From an uncultured Flavobacteriaceae bacterium (GTDB taxonomy: Bacteria > Bacteroidota > Bacteroidia > Flavobacteriales > Flavobacteriaceae): a stretch of DNA of 60,644 nt. The DNA lies in contig CALLVX010000186.1 of NCBI GenBank assembly GCA_938010765.1, forward strand, positions 1 to 60,644, in the 5' to 3' direction. Under the pieces are notes generated by a model. It was not told the DNA's origin and did not search any database. It saw nothing but the letters and a program-made list of their open reading frames with translations. Made by a program: the position numbers and the translations under genes. This document shows positions 42,444 through 51,317 of the stretch, piece after piece; the first letter of the stretch is position 1, and each line of letters opens with the position of its first letter.

Positions 42444-44813
42444 TTATTTTTGTTCATTTTCCAATAATTGATCCAAGGAAATCAAATCAGGCACAAGTAC
42501 CTGTCTTGCCTTACTTCCTTCGAACGGACCTACGATTCCGGCGGCTTCAAGTTGGTCTACGATGCGGCCAGCGCGATTGTACCCTAATTTCAGTTTTCGC
42601 TGAATTAAAGAGGCCGAACCTTGTTGGGCCGTTACGATAACAACAGCTGCCTCACGGAACATAGCATCGCGTTCGGATATATTGTAATCAATATTGGTGC
42701 CAGAATCTTCCCCGACATATTCTGGAAGTTCATGTGCTTCGGGATATCCTCGTTGCGCCCCGATAAAACTAGTTATTTTTTCAACTTCCGGTGTGTCTAC
42801 GAAGGCACATTGAATTCGCGTAACGTCGTTCCCTTGTGTATACAACATATCGCCCCGACCAATTAACTGATCGGCACCTTGTGCATCCAAAATAGTGCGT
42901 GAATCGATTTTAGAAGTTACTCTAAATGCAATTCGAGCAGGGAAGTTCGCTTTGATAATCCCCGTAATTACATTTACCGAAGGCCGCTGTGTAGCAATGA
43001 TTAAATGAATTCCGATTGCCCGCGCCAATTGCGCCAGTCTAGCGATAGGTGTTTCAACTTCCTTCCCGGCCGTCATGATCAAATCTGCAAATTCATCGAT
43101 TACCAAAACGATGTAAGGAAGAAACTTATGCCCATCATGCGGATTGAGTTTTCGAGCCTTGAATTTAACGTTGTATTCCTTTAGGTTGCGAACCATGGCA
43201 AGTTTTAGCAATTCATACCGATTGTCCATTTCGATACATAGCGAATTCAAGGTGTTGATTACCTTAGTATTGTCGGTAATAATAGCTTCTTCGGAATCGG
43301 GTAATTTTGCTAAAAAATGACGTTCGATCTTATTAAAGAGGGTTAGTTCTACCTTTTTTGGATCTATGAGTATGAATTTTACTTCTGCCGGATGTTTTTT
43401 GTACAACAAAGAAGTCAGCACTGCATTCAAACCTACCGATTTACCTTGTCCCGTTGCTCCTGCCATTAAAAGGTGCGGCATTTTTGCCAAGTCGACCACG
43501 AAGGTTTCGTTGCTAATGGTTTTTCCAAAAGCAATTGGCAATTCCATTTCGGCCTTTTGAAATTTGCTCGAAGCGATCACCGAACGCATTGAGACAATCG
43601 TTGCATTCTTATTGGGAACTTCGATACCAATGGTTCCCTTGCCGGGAATAGGCGCAATGATACGAATTCCAAGCGCTGCCAAGGAAAGTGCGATGTCATC
43701 TTCTAAATTCTTGATCTTGGAAATACGTACACCGGCTTCAGGGACAATTTCATATAGCGTTACGGTAGGGCCAATGGTAGCCTTAATTTGGGCAATGCCG
43801 ATTTTGTAGTTTTTTAGGGTCTCTACTATTTTATTTTTGTTCTCTTCGAGCTCTTCTTGGTTGATAGTGATGCCGCCCGTTACCCCATGTTGATCTAAAA
43901 GGTCTAAGGTGGGGAACTTGTAACTACCGAGTTCTAGGGTAGGATCAAATTCTCCAAAATCTTCCACTAATTTTTCAGAAATATTATCTTTTTCTTCCTT
44001 TTCCTCTACCACCTTTTCTACTTCCATAGCGAGTTCCTCTAAAGGGTCTTCTTCTTTGGGGACCGTTACTTCAAGCGGCTTTTCCACCACTACTTTTTCA
44101 ATTGGTGGAATGTCCTTTTTATGGGTATAGGTATCAAAAATAACCGGCTCTTCTTTTTCGATATCCAATTCCATCGAGGTCTCTTTCGCGATCTCGTCTT
44201 TGGCTTTTGGCGTGGTGCCGGTATTTTTACTTTGAAAATAGGGGGCTAGACTATCCGGCGAAAATTTGAAGAAGCGTACCAAAATAAACACGAGACCAAA
44301 GAGCAACAGCAGTAATACTCCGATTTTTCCGGTAAAATCCTGAAGAAAATCATTCATCTCATAACCTACCAGACCTCCTAATAAAGGGCGCTCCTCTGCA
44401 AAAAAGCCCAAAGCGATCGAAATCCAAATCATGAACAACAAGCCCCAGATCCATTTCTTCAGTAACCCTTGTTTGGTCATGCTCAAGAACATATAAAGTC
44501 CGGTTAGGAAAAGAAGTACTGTAATAATCAAGGAAGCTAGTCCGAAGCCTTTATAGATAACAAAATGGCTCACAGATGCACCGAATTTGTTCAGTAGGTT
44601 TTCTGCACTTTCGTTTCTATTTGAAAATTCACTTAAAAGGCTCTGGTCATCTTGCCAAGTAAAGTAAAATGAAATAAAAGAGAAAAATAGGGCAACACTA
44701 AAAAGCATCAAAAGGCTTCCCAGTATAATCTTGTTTTGTTTGGATACTTTAAAAGGCTTTTTTTTCTTTGTAGCTCTTGGTTTGGGCTTTGCCTTTGTTA
44801 CCTTCTTTGCCAT
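42444..44813 (-). CDS. ftsK: DNA translocase FtsK
   Basis: 789 residues. A basic N-terminus, then four membrane helices in the first ~180 residues, an acidic linker (~195-290) rich in Glu/Lys/Val, and the RecA-like motor with Walker A GATGQGKSVGLNAVLTSLLY and Walker B IVLVIDEFADLI. The C-terminal gamma winged helix (ASLIQRKLKLGYNRAGRIVD) reads polarity sequences. It pumps chromosome ends apart at division and activates XerCD. A promoter lies just upstream, inside the end of dgkA. Confidence 0.96.
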   Translation of the reverse strand: MAKKVTKAKPKPRATKKKKPFKVSKQNKIILGSLLMLFSVALFFSFISFYFTWQDDQSLLSEFSNRNESAENLLNKFGASVSHFVIYKGFGLASLIITVLLFLTGLYMFLSMTKQGLLKKWIWGLLFMIWISIALGFFAEERPLLGGLVGYEMNDFLQDFTGKIGVLLLLLFGLVFILVRFFKFSPDSLAPYFQSKNTGTTPKAKDEIAKETSMELDIEKEEPVIFDTYTHKKDIPPIEKVVVEKPLEVTVPKEEDPLEELAMEVEKVVEEKEEKDNISEKLVEDFGEFDPTLELGSYKFPTLDLLDQHGVTGGITINQEELEENKNKIVETLKNYKIGIAQIKATIGPTVTLYEIVPEAGVRISKIKNLEDDIALSLAALGIRIIAPIPGKGTIGIEVPNKNATIVSMRSVIASSKFQKAEMELPIAFGKTISNETFVVDLAKMPHLLMAGATGQGKSVGLNAVLTSLLYKKHPAEVKFILIDPKKVELTLFNKIERHFLAKLPDSEEAIITDNTKVINTLNSLCIEMDNRYELLKLAMVRNLKEYNVKFKARKLNPHDGHKFLPYIVLVIDEFADLIMTAGKEVETPIARLAQLARAIGIHLIIATQRPSVNVITGIIKANFPARIAFRVTSKIDSRTILDAQGADQLIGRGDMLYTQGNDVTRIQCAFVDTPEVEKITSFIGAQRGYPEAHELPEYVGEDSGTNIDYNISERDAMFREAAVVIVTAQQGSASLIQRKLKLGYNRAGRIVDQLEAAGIVGPFEGSKARQVLVPDLISLDQLLENEQK

Positions 44814-44833
44814 TAAAATTGGGGTTCTAGGGT

Positions 44834-44866
44834 CAAAAATACAAATTTAGCAGGGAAGGTGGTCAA
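44834..44866 (-). promoter_or_regulatory. Promoter of the ftsK-lolA run
   Basis: Minus strand TTG (44866-44864), 22-base spacer, TATTTTTG (44841-44834). The TTG overlaps the stop of dgkA. It gives a leader of about 15 bases before ATG 44813. Confidence 0.6.
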
Positions 44867-45228
44867 AAAAACTTTGGGAGGTAGATGATGAATCCAACGA
44901 TGGTCGCTGCAATAGATACGAGCATCACCGCCCCGGCGGCTATATCTTTTATGAACCCTATCTTGGGGTCGTGGTTGGGTTGCACAAAGTCCGAGATTTT
45001 TTCAACAGCGGTATTCATGCCCTCAACGCCCATTACAAGGCCTATTGCAAGGATTTGTAATACCCATTCGGTTGAGGAGATATGGCAATAAAACCCTGCG
45101 GCGGTCATTACGATTGCAATGAACACCTGAATTTTGATGCTTGCCTCTGTGCGAACCAAAAGAAGGGCTCCGCGCAATGCGAAGCCCACACTCTTAATTC
45201 TGTTTTTTACGAAAGATTCCTTAGCCAT
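44863..45228 (-). CDS. dgkA: Diacylglycerol/undecaprenol kinase DgkA
   Basis: 121 residues, the usual length. Three membrane helices, and the active-site segment MGVEGMNTAVEKISDFVQ with the conserved Glu and Asn. The later KDIAAGAVMLVSIAA is also typical. It phosphorylates diacylglycerol or undecaprenol for lipid recycling at the inner membrane. Its ATG lies 8 bp inside the 3' end of tpx, so the two are translated together. Confidence 0.92.
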   Translation of the reverse strand: MAKESFVKNRIKSVGFALRGALLLVRTEASIKIQVFIAIVMTAAGFYCHISSTEWVLQILAIGLVMGVEGMNTAVEKISDFVQPNHDPKIGFIKDIAAGAVMLVSIAATIVGFIIYLPKFF

Positions 45229-45724
45229 TTAAAGCATCTAAAGCACCTGAGTAATTAGGCTCGTCTACAATTTCTGCTACTTGTTCGGTATAGGCGATAG
45301 TTCCGTCTTCGTTTACCACTACCACCGCTCGGGAGTGCAAGGGCATTAATGGACCATCTGAGAATTCAAGACCGTACGATTTACCAAAATTACCATCCCT
45401 AAAATCAGATAGCATCTCTACATTTTCAATTCCTTCGGCCCCACAAAAACGTGCCTGTGCAAAGGGAAGGTCTTTTGAAATACAGAGTACTACCGTATTT
45501 TCTAAGCTGGCCGCATCTTTATTGAACTGGCGAACAGATTGTGCGCAGGTTCCCGTATCGATGCTAGGGAATATATTGAGCACTACTTTTTTGCCTTTGT
45601 AATCGGCTAGGGTAGTGGTCGATAAATCATTTTTAGTTAGATTAAATGCTGGGGCGCTACTACCTTTTGAGGGTAATTCACCCGAAGTATGAATAGGGTT
45701 TCCTTTTAATGTTACTGTTGCCAT
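45221..45724 (-). CDS. tpx: Thiol peroxidase Tpx
   Basis: 167 residues of the atypical 2-Cys peroxiredoxin type. It contains VTLKGNPIHTSGELPSKGS, the peroxidatic Cys in IDTGTCAQSVRQFN and the resolving Cys in ARFCGAEGIENVEMLSDFR. It reduces hydroperoxides with thioredoxin in the cytoplasm. It overlaps dgkA by 8 bp. Confidence 0.95.
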   Translation of the reverse strand: MATVTLKGNPIHTSGELPSKGSSAPAFNLTKNDLSTTTLADYKGKKVVLNIFPSIDTGTCAQSVRQFNKDAASLENTVVLCISKDLPFAQARFCGAEGIENVEMLSDFRDGNFGKSYGLEFSDGPLMPLHSRAVVVVNEDGTIAYTEQVAEIVDEPNYSGALDALNG

Positions 45725-45802
45725 GGGTCTATTTTAAAATTTTAAGTGAAATTAAAAAATATATAGCTCATACGAGAAGGATGTATGGAAAAAAAATCCG
45801 TG

Positions 45803-47281
45803 CTAAGCCATTTCTGTTTTGGGAGTCTTTAACATCCGAATTTTAATACGAAGCCCCGCAAACAAAAGAGTCATAAACGGACTCAAATAATTGAAAACGG
45901 CATACATGAAGTATTCCCCGGTACCTACACCGAGTACACCTGCCTGATAAGCTCCACAGGTATTCCAGGGGATTAGTACGGAAGTCACCGTACCTGAATC
46001 CTCTAAGGTCCTACTCAAGTTTTCTGGTGCGAGCCCTTTGTCTTCATAGGCTTTTTTGAACATTTTTCCCGGAATTACCAAGGCAAGATATTGATCACTT
46101 GCGATTGCATTTAAACCCAAACAACTGATAACGGTACTGGCAAAGAGTCCGAAAACAGAGGAAGCAATAGAAAGAAGTTCCTTTGTTATCTTGGCCAGAG
46201 CTCCAATGGCATCCATGACGCCGCCAAACACCATGGCGCAACAAATGAGCAAAATGGTCCATAACATGCCTTCCATTCCGCCCGAACTGAACAGCTCATT
46301 TAATTTTTCGTTATCGGTGATGATAGCGGTGTCGGTAGCAATCGATTGAAAAACAGCCGCAACAGGACTTTCTGCAATCCCGGATAAAACGTCTTCTTGG
46401 AAAAAAATAGCAAAACCGGCGGCAAGCGCAATGCCAGAACCCAAAGCGATCAAAGGTTTTGTTTTTAGGAGTATGAGTGCGATCACTACGCCAGGAACAA
46501 CAAACAAATAAGGCGATATATTAAAGGTAGCGTCGATGGTCGTCAACAAACCGCTAATGTCTGCACTTCCCGTAGTTTCTATATTTAAGCTAATAATTGA
46601 AAAAACACCCAAAGTAATCAAGATGGTCGGTACGGTCGTAAACGCCATATAACGTATATGGGTAAATAAGTCTGTACCCGCCATTGCAGGTGCTAAATTT
46701 GTAGTATCACTCAAGGGAGACATTTTATCGCCAAAATAAGCGCCTGAAATAACGGCGCCGGCTATCATTCCCGCGGGAATGCCCAAGGCACTTCCAATTC
46801 CGACCAGTGCAATGCCTACAGTGGCAGAGGTCGTCCAAGAACTCCCCGTGGCAATAGCGATGATTGCCGCTATGATAACGGAAGCCGGTAAAAAAATTGC
46901 AGGACTCAATACTTGCAATCCGTAATACACCATTGCAGGTATGATACCGCTTACCAGCCAAGTACCTGCCAAGGCACCCACAAAAAATAAAATCATGATC
47001 GGAACAAAGACACTGCGTAGGTTCTCCCCAATTTCTTTCAGCATGCCCATTAAGGTAACTTTGTTAAAAAAGCCCACAATGGCGGCTATAAGGCCACCGA
47101 TCAAAAGAATGAATTGATTGGAGTACGCTCCCAAAGCTTCCCCGTCCGCGACAAAAATGTTGTATGCCAACATCCCCATCAATAGGACTACTGGAATCAG
47201 GGCTTCCCAAATATTAAGCTCTTTATTCTCAACAATATGTTCGTTTTCAGGCCCCGCCGGATTGATGTCTTGACTTTGCAT
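45803..47281 (-). CDS. nhaC: Na+/H+ antiporter NhaC
   Basis: 492 residues with about 12 membrane helices. Signatures of the NhaC family are IAIATGSSWTTSATVGIALV, AGAVISGAYFGDKMSPLSDT and LEDSGTVTSVLIPWNTCGAY. It exchanges sodium for protons at the inner membrane, in keeping with a marine host. It is leftward, separate from tpx by ~80 bp. Confidence 0.94.
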   Translation of the reverse strand: MQSQDINPAGPENEHIVENKELNIWEALIPVVLLMGMLAYNIFVADGEALGAYSNQFILLIGGLIAAIVGFFNKVTLMGMLKEIGENLRSVFVPIMILFFVGALAGTWLVSGIIPAMVYYGLQVLSPAIFLPASVIIAAIIAIATGSSWTTSATVGIALVGIGSALGIPAGMIAGAVISGAYFGDKMSPLSDTTNLAPAMAGTDLFTHIRYMAFTTVPTILITLGVFSIISLNIETTGSADISGLLTTIDATFNISPYLFVVPGVVIALILLKTKPLIALGSGIALAAGFAIFFQEDVLSGIAESPVAAVFQSIATDTAIITDNEKLNELFSSGGMEGMLWTILLICCAMVFGGVMDAIGALAKITKELLSIASSVFGLFASTVISCLGLNAIASDQYLALVIPGKMFKKAYEDKGLAPENLSRTLEDSGTVTSVLIPWNTCGAYQAGVLGVGTGEYFMYAVFNYLSPFMTLLFAGLRIKIRMLKTPKTEMA

Positions 47282-47343
47282 GCAAATTTGGTTTAGTACC
47301 TCGTAATATTACAATATTACAGCCTGTATTGCAAGCTTACGTA

Positions 47344-48573
47344 TTATTCCAGCAATGCCTTTTCCGTATTAGGGTCAAGTATTCCCAGTAATTGCATGCA
47401 CTCTTTCATAACCATATAGGTTCGTTCAATATCATTGTCCAGGCCAATGGAAAAACGAATAAGACCGCTCCCAAGACCCATTTTTTCTTGTTCCTCAATA
47501 GGGATTTCCGAAGAAGTAGAGGAGCCCGGCGCGCTGAACAAGGTTTTGTAAAATCCAAGACTTACTGCTAGGTATCCTAGTTTACGATCTTGCATAAGTT
47601 CCATGAAGGTGTTCGCATTTTCCAGAGAACCAACATCTAGGGTAAGCAAACCTCCAAATCCGTATTCGACCTTCATTTGATTTTTAAAGGCTAAATGGCC
47701 GGCATGGGATGGCAAACCGGGATAAACCACACGCAATCCATCCTTTTCAAATTGCTGGGCAAGATAAAGGGCATTTTTGCTATGCTGTTTCATTCTAATA
47801 TGGAGCGTGCGCATGTTTTTTAAGATGGAAGCTGCCCTAAAACTATCCAAGGTACTTCCTAAGAGCATCCCAGCTCCGTTGTTTACATCTTTTAATGAAA
47901 GACAGAATTCTTTAGTACCGCAAACGGCTCCCGCAACACAGTCACTCGTTCCGTTAATGAATTTGGTAAGACTATGAATAACAATAGAAGCTCCTAATTG
48001 GGCTACAGGAATTGATAAGGGCGAAAATGTATTGTCTACAACTAGTGGAATTCCATATTTTTTGGCAAGTTTTGATAGTTCTTTTATATCCGCTACCTCC
48101 AATAATGGATTACTTACCGCCTCGCAGTAAATCATTTTGGTATCTTCGGTAATGGCCTCTTCAACCGCCTGCAGGCTCGTAATATCTACAAAACTAGTCC
48201 CGATCGAAAGTTTTTGTAGAAAGTTTTTCATGAATGCATAGGTGCCCCCGTAAATGGTTCTACTGCTTACAATATGATTTCCAGTATCGCAAAGTTGCAG
48301 AATAACCGAACTGATAGCACCCATTCCACTGGCATAGACATTTGCGCCTTCTGTACCCTCCATAGCGGCAAGGGCCTCTCCCAAGTATAGGTTGGAAGGG
48401 GATGAGTGACGTGTATATAAATAACACCCCTCAGTATTTCCTTCGAAGGTATCGAACATGGTCTTGGCCGATAGAAAGGTGTAGGTAGATGAATCGGAAA
48501 TAGACGGGTTTACGCCTCCGTATTCACCAAAATATTGTAAATCTTGAAGTTTGTTAGATGCTTTATGGTTCAT
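47344..48573 (-). CDS. Trans-sulfuration PLP enzyme, methionine gamma-lyase type
   Basis: 409 residues of the Cys/Met-metabolism PLP family. It contains YTRHSSPSNLYLGEALAAMEG, EAVSNPLLEVADI, VDNTFSPLSIPVAQLGAS, and the PLP Lys in VIHSLTKFINGTSDCVAGAV. These enzymes cleave or form C-S bonds in methionine, homocysteine or cystathionine. The divergent Lrp-type gene recalls the mdeA/mdeR pair of Pseudomonas, supporting methionine gamma-lyase, but cystathionine gamma-lyase or synthase cannot be excluded from the sequence alone. Confidence 0.8.
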   Translation of the reverse strand: MNHKASNKLQDLQYFGEYGGVNPSISDSSTYTFLSAKTMFDTFEGNTEGCYLYTRHSSPSNLYLGEALAAMEGTEGANVYASGMGAISSVILQLCDTGNHIVSSRTIYGGTYAFMKNFLQKLSIGTSFVDITSLQAVEEAITEDTKMIYCEAVSNPLLEVADIKELSKLAKKYGIPLVVDNTFSPLSIPVAQLGASIVIHSLTKFINGTSDCVAGAVCGTKEFCLSLKDVNNGAGMLLGSTLDSFRAASILKNMRTLHIRMKQHSKNALYLAQQFEKDGLRVVYPGLPSHAGHLAFKNQMKVEYGFGGLLTLDVGSLENANTFMELMQDRKLGYLAVSLGFYKTLFSAPGSSTSSEIPIEEQEKMGLGSGLIRFSIGLDNDIERTYMVMKECMQLLGILDPNTEKALLE

Positions 48574-48646
48574 AGAGTAGAATTTATAATATAAAAATAA
48601 TGTATACTAGGAAAAAAATCAATAATTATTATTTTTTATAGAATTT

Positions 48647-48675
48647 AAATCTATTTTTATCATATATTTAGATTT
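48647..48675. promoter_or_regulatory. Candidate Lrp-type operator
   Basis: AAATCTA (48647-48653), 15 bases, TAGATTT (48669-48675), inside a 149-bp very AT-rich gap between the divergent methionine-gamma-lyase-type gene and the lrp-type gene. Lrp proteins bind imperfect AT-rich palindromes of about this size and usually repress their own gene. Confidence 0.4.
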
Positions 48676-48722
48676 TTATTCTTTTAATTTTTATTTTCTG
48701 CCCTTTTTAAAGAAAAATACCC

Positions 48723-49208
48723 ATGTTAAAACTCGATACGACAGACCGGTTACTGCTAAAGCTTTTACAGGAAGACAGTAAGAAAACCACTAAGGAGTAC
48801 GCTAACAGGCTACACCTCTCTACCACAGCTGTTTATGAACGTATAAAACGATTGGAACGGATTGGAGTAATAGCTGGGTATGTGGCTCTGATAGACAAGT
48901 CCAAAGTAAACAGGTCTTTTACGGTATTGTGCCAAGTGCGGTTGGTGCAACATATCAAAGAATTTGTGATGGATTTTGAGAGGGCAGTGTTTAAATTGGA
49001 AGAAGTGGTTGAATGTTATCATACCAGCGGCGATTATGATTATATCTTAAAGGTTCATGTAACAGACATGTCGGCATACCGGGAATTCATGATTTCAAAA
49101 CTTACAGTATTAAAACATATCGGAAGCACTCAAAGTTCCTTTAGTATCAAGGAAGTAAAATGTACCACGGCGATTGATCTGCAAGATTCGCTGCCTACAC
49201 CTAGCTAA
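48723..49208 (+). CDS. Lrp/AsnC-family regulator
   Basis: 161 residues. Helix-turn-helix at ~8-55 (LDTTDRLLLKLLQEDSKKT, then LHLSTTAVYERIKRLERIGV). The amino-acid-sensing RAM domain follows (FTVLCQVRLVQHIKEFVMDF, VVECYHTSGDYDYILKVHV). It is divergent from the PLP C-S lyase gene and is its most likely regulator, responding to methionine or a related amino acid. Confidence 0.92.
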   Translation: MLKLDTTDRLLLKLLQEDSKKTTKEYANRLHLSTTAVYERIKRLERIGVIAGYVALIDKSKVNRSFTVLCQVRLVQHIKEFVMDFERAVFKLEEVVECYHTSGDYDYILKVHVTDMSAYREFMISKLTVLKHIGSTQSSFSIKEVKCTTAIDLQDSLPTPS

Positions 49209-49279
49209 TAGGTGTCAATGCTTGCAGGTTTATACCCTTTGTCCTTAAAGAGTTGTTTCAAATGAAGTAGCGGAATATA

Positions 49280-49344
49280 TTGCCACTTTAAGGGGCAAAG
49301 TGGCAAAAGTCGCTCTTTATTATGCCGACGTCGTGATAGCATAA
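49280..49344. other. Two hairpins upstream of lpdA
   Basis: TTGCCACTTT (49280-49289) pairs perfectly with AAAGTGGCAA (49297-49306). Then TTATGC (49320-49325) pairs with GCATAA (49339-49344) around the palindrome CGACGTCG. No T-run follows. They lie after the lrp-type gene and before the lpdA promoter, so are 3'-end structures of the former or binding sites. Confidence 0.4.
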
Positions 49345-49384
49345 ACAGCTACCGGCACTCGGCGTTTTCAATACCCATTCGGCA

Positions 49385-49414
49385 TTGCCCAACCACAAAA
49401 CATTCGTATTTTTG
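49385..49414 (+). promoter_or_regulatory. Promoter of lpdA
   Basis: TTG (49385-49387), 19-base spacer, TATTTTTG (49407-49414). An exact Bacteroidota match, about 60 bases before ATG 49477. Confidence 0.65.
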
Positions 49415-49476
49415 TTTCTTGTACGATTATTTGGATTCGTATCTTATAAATAGTCCTGAACTAACAAAGAAATACT

Positions 49477-50883
49477 ATGACTCAATACGATGTAGCCGTA
49501 ATAGGCTCTGGCCCAGGGGGCTACGTGGCAGCGATTCGTTGCGCACAATTGGGAATGAAAACTGCTATTATCGAGAAGTACAGCACCCTAGGGGGTACTT
49601 GTCTTAATGTGGGGTGTATCCCGTCGAAAGCGTTGCTCGATTCGTCCCATCATTATGAAGATGCAATAAAGCATTTTGACGAACATGGTATTGAGATACC
49701 GGGGGAGGTAAAAGTAAACCTTGAAAAAATGATCGGCCGCAAGCAGGGAGTAGTCGATATGACCACTAAGGGCGTACAGTTCTTAATGGACAAGAACAAA
49801 ATTGAAGTACATGAGGGTGTTGGCAGCTTTAAGGATGCTACACATATCAACATAACAAAGAGTGATGGTAAAACTGAAACTATTGAAGCCAAACACACCA
49901 TTATAGCAACCGGTTCAAAACCTTCTACATTGCCCTTTATTAAGTTGGATAAGGAGCGTGTTATCACCTCTACCGAGGCCCTGGAACTGAAAGAAATTCC
50001 CAAACACCTATTGATAATAGGGGGTGGGGTCATCGGATTGGAACTTGGTCAGGTGTATCGAAGATTAGGTGCCGAGGTTACGGTGATAGAGTATATGGAC
50101 CGCATTATTGCCGGGATGGATGCAGCGCTGTCGAAGGAGCTAATGAAAGCCATGAAGAAGCAGAAAACTACTTTTAAGCTGTCTCATAAAGTAATATCAG
50201 TTGAGCGAAAAGGCGAGGAGGTCATTGTAAAGGCCGAGGACAAAAAAGGAGAAGAAGTTGTTTTTACCGGAGATTATTGTTTGGTGGCCGTAGGAAGAAG
50301 CCCGTATACGGCCGGTTTGAATCTTGAAGCTGCGGGTGTTGCAATGGGTGATCGCGGTATGATCGCCGTAAACGATCATTTGCAGACCAATGTTCCTAAT
50401 ATTTATGCAATCGGAGATGTCATTCGAGGAGCTATGTTGGCCCATAAGGCGGAGGAAGAAGGTACCTTGGTGGCAGAAATCCTTGCAGGACAAAAACCAC
50501 ATATCGATTACAATCTAATTCCAGGTGTTGTGTATACATGGCCAGAGGTTGCTGCCGTCGGAAAGACGGAAGAACAACTAAAGGAAGCCGGCGTTGCATA
50601 TAAAGTAGGGCAATTTCCCATGCGTGCCTTAGGTCGTGCCAGGGCCAGTATGGATGTTGACGGTTTTGTAAAGATTTTAGCAGATAGTACTACCGATGAA
50701 GTGTTGGGGGTTCATATGATCGGCGCCCGTTGTGCCGATTTGATTACCGAAGCGGTTACAGCGATGGAATTTAGGGCTTCTGCTGAGGATATCGCCCGAA
50801 TGAGCCATGCGCACCCAACATACGCAGAAGCGGTTAAAGAAGCTGCTTTGGCGGCCACAGAAGATAGGGCTTTACACATTTAA
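49477..50883 (+). CDS. lpdA: Dihydrolipoyl dehydrogenase (E3)
   Basis: 468 residues. FAD site YDVAVIGSGPGGYVAAIRCA, redox disulfide in GGTCLNVGCIPSKALL, NAD site LLIIGGGVIGLELGQVYRRL, and catalytic His in MSHAHPTYAEAVKEAA. It reoxidises lipoamide of pyruvate, 2-oxoglutarate or branched-chain dehydrogenase complexes. It stands alone here with its own promoter and terminator, so it probably serves several complexes encoded elsewhere. Confidence 0.96.
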   Translation: MTQYDVAVIGSGPGGYVAAIRCAQLGMKTAIIEKYSTLGGTCLNVGCIPSKALLDSSHHYEDAIKHFDEHGIEIPGEVKVNLEKMIGRKQGVVDMTTKGVQFLMDKNKIEVHEGVGSFKDATHINITKSDGKTETIEAKHTIIATGSKPSTLPFIKLDKERVITSTEALELKEIPKHLLIIGGGVIGLELGQVYRRLGAEVTVIEYMDRIIAGMDAALSKELMKAMKKQKTTFKLSHKVISVERKGEEVIVKAEDKKGEEVVFTGDYCLVAVGRSPYTAGLNLEAAGVAMGDRGMIAVNDHLQTNVPNIYAIGDVIRGAMLAHKAEEEGTLVAEILAGQKPHIDYNLIPGVVYTWPEVAAVGKTEEQLKEAGVAYKVGQFPMRALGRARASMDVDGFVKILADSTTDEVLGVHMIGARCADLITEAVTAMEFRASAEDIARMSHAHPTYAEAVKEAALAATEDRALHI

Positions 50884-50898
50884 GAGTGTATAGGAGCT

Positions 50899-50933
50899 AA
50901 AAAAGCCCTGAGGTTTACAGTCGGGGCTTTTTT
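50899..50933 (+). terminator. Terminator of lpdA
   Basis: AAAAAAGCCCTGA (50899-50911) pairs with TCGGGGCTTTTTT (50921-50933), with one G-U pair, ending in a T-run 16 bp past the lpdA stop. Confidence 0.85.
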
Positions 50934-51036
50934 ATTCAGTGTGTTTAAAGTTTCATCCAAAAACTATTGTTTTAAGCAATAAGAAAATGATACAGGTACG
51001 CTAGTGTAGCGTGCTTGCTATGGTCAAAGCGTATTG

Positions 51037-51267
51037 TTAAGCTTTATGCGAGCCATCACAATAGGGCGGGTTTCCTGTTTTTTTGCAAGTGCACAACCAT
51101 GCTTCCTTTTCTTCGTCAGCCGTAAAACCAAGGGCTCCTGGCTTATCTTGAGCACGGTGGGCACCGTCGCAAAAGGGTTGTAATTCACTATGGCTACAAG
51201 TGCACCATGCATATCGCTTATCTTTTTCAAGAGTCACTTTAATAGGGGAAAATTCATGTTCGTTCAT
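51037..51267 (-). CDS. Double CDGSH iron-sulfur protein
   Basis: 76 residues with two CDGSH-type 2Fe-2S motifs: CTCSHSELQPFCDGAH (first) and CTCKKTGNPPYCDGSH (second), each giving the three-Cys, one-His ligand set of mitoNEET-like proteins. Bacterial double-motif versions bind two clusters; roles in redox or cluster transfer are proposed but unproven. It is a single leftward gene. Confidence 0.92.
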   Translation of the reverse strand: MNEHEFSPIKVTLEKDKRYAWCTCSHSELQPFCDGAHRAQDKPGALGFTADEEKEAWLCTCKKTGNPPYCDGSHKA

Positions 51268-51317
51268 AGGTCTTGGTATTTTATAAAATCTTAAACGAAG
51301 ATAGTAAAAACAGGTCT

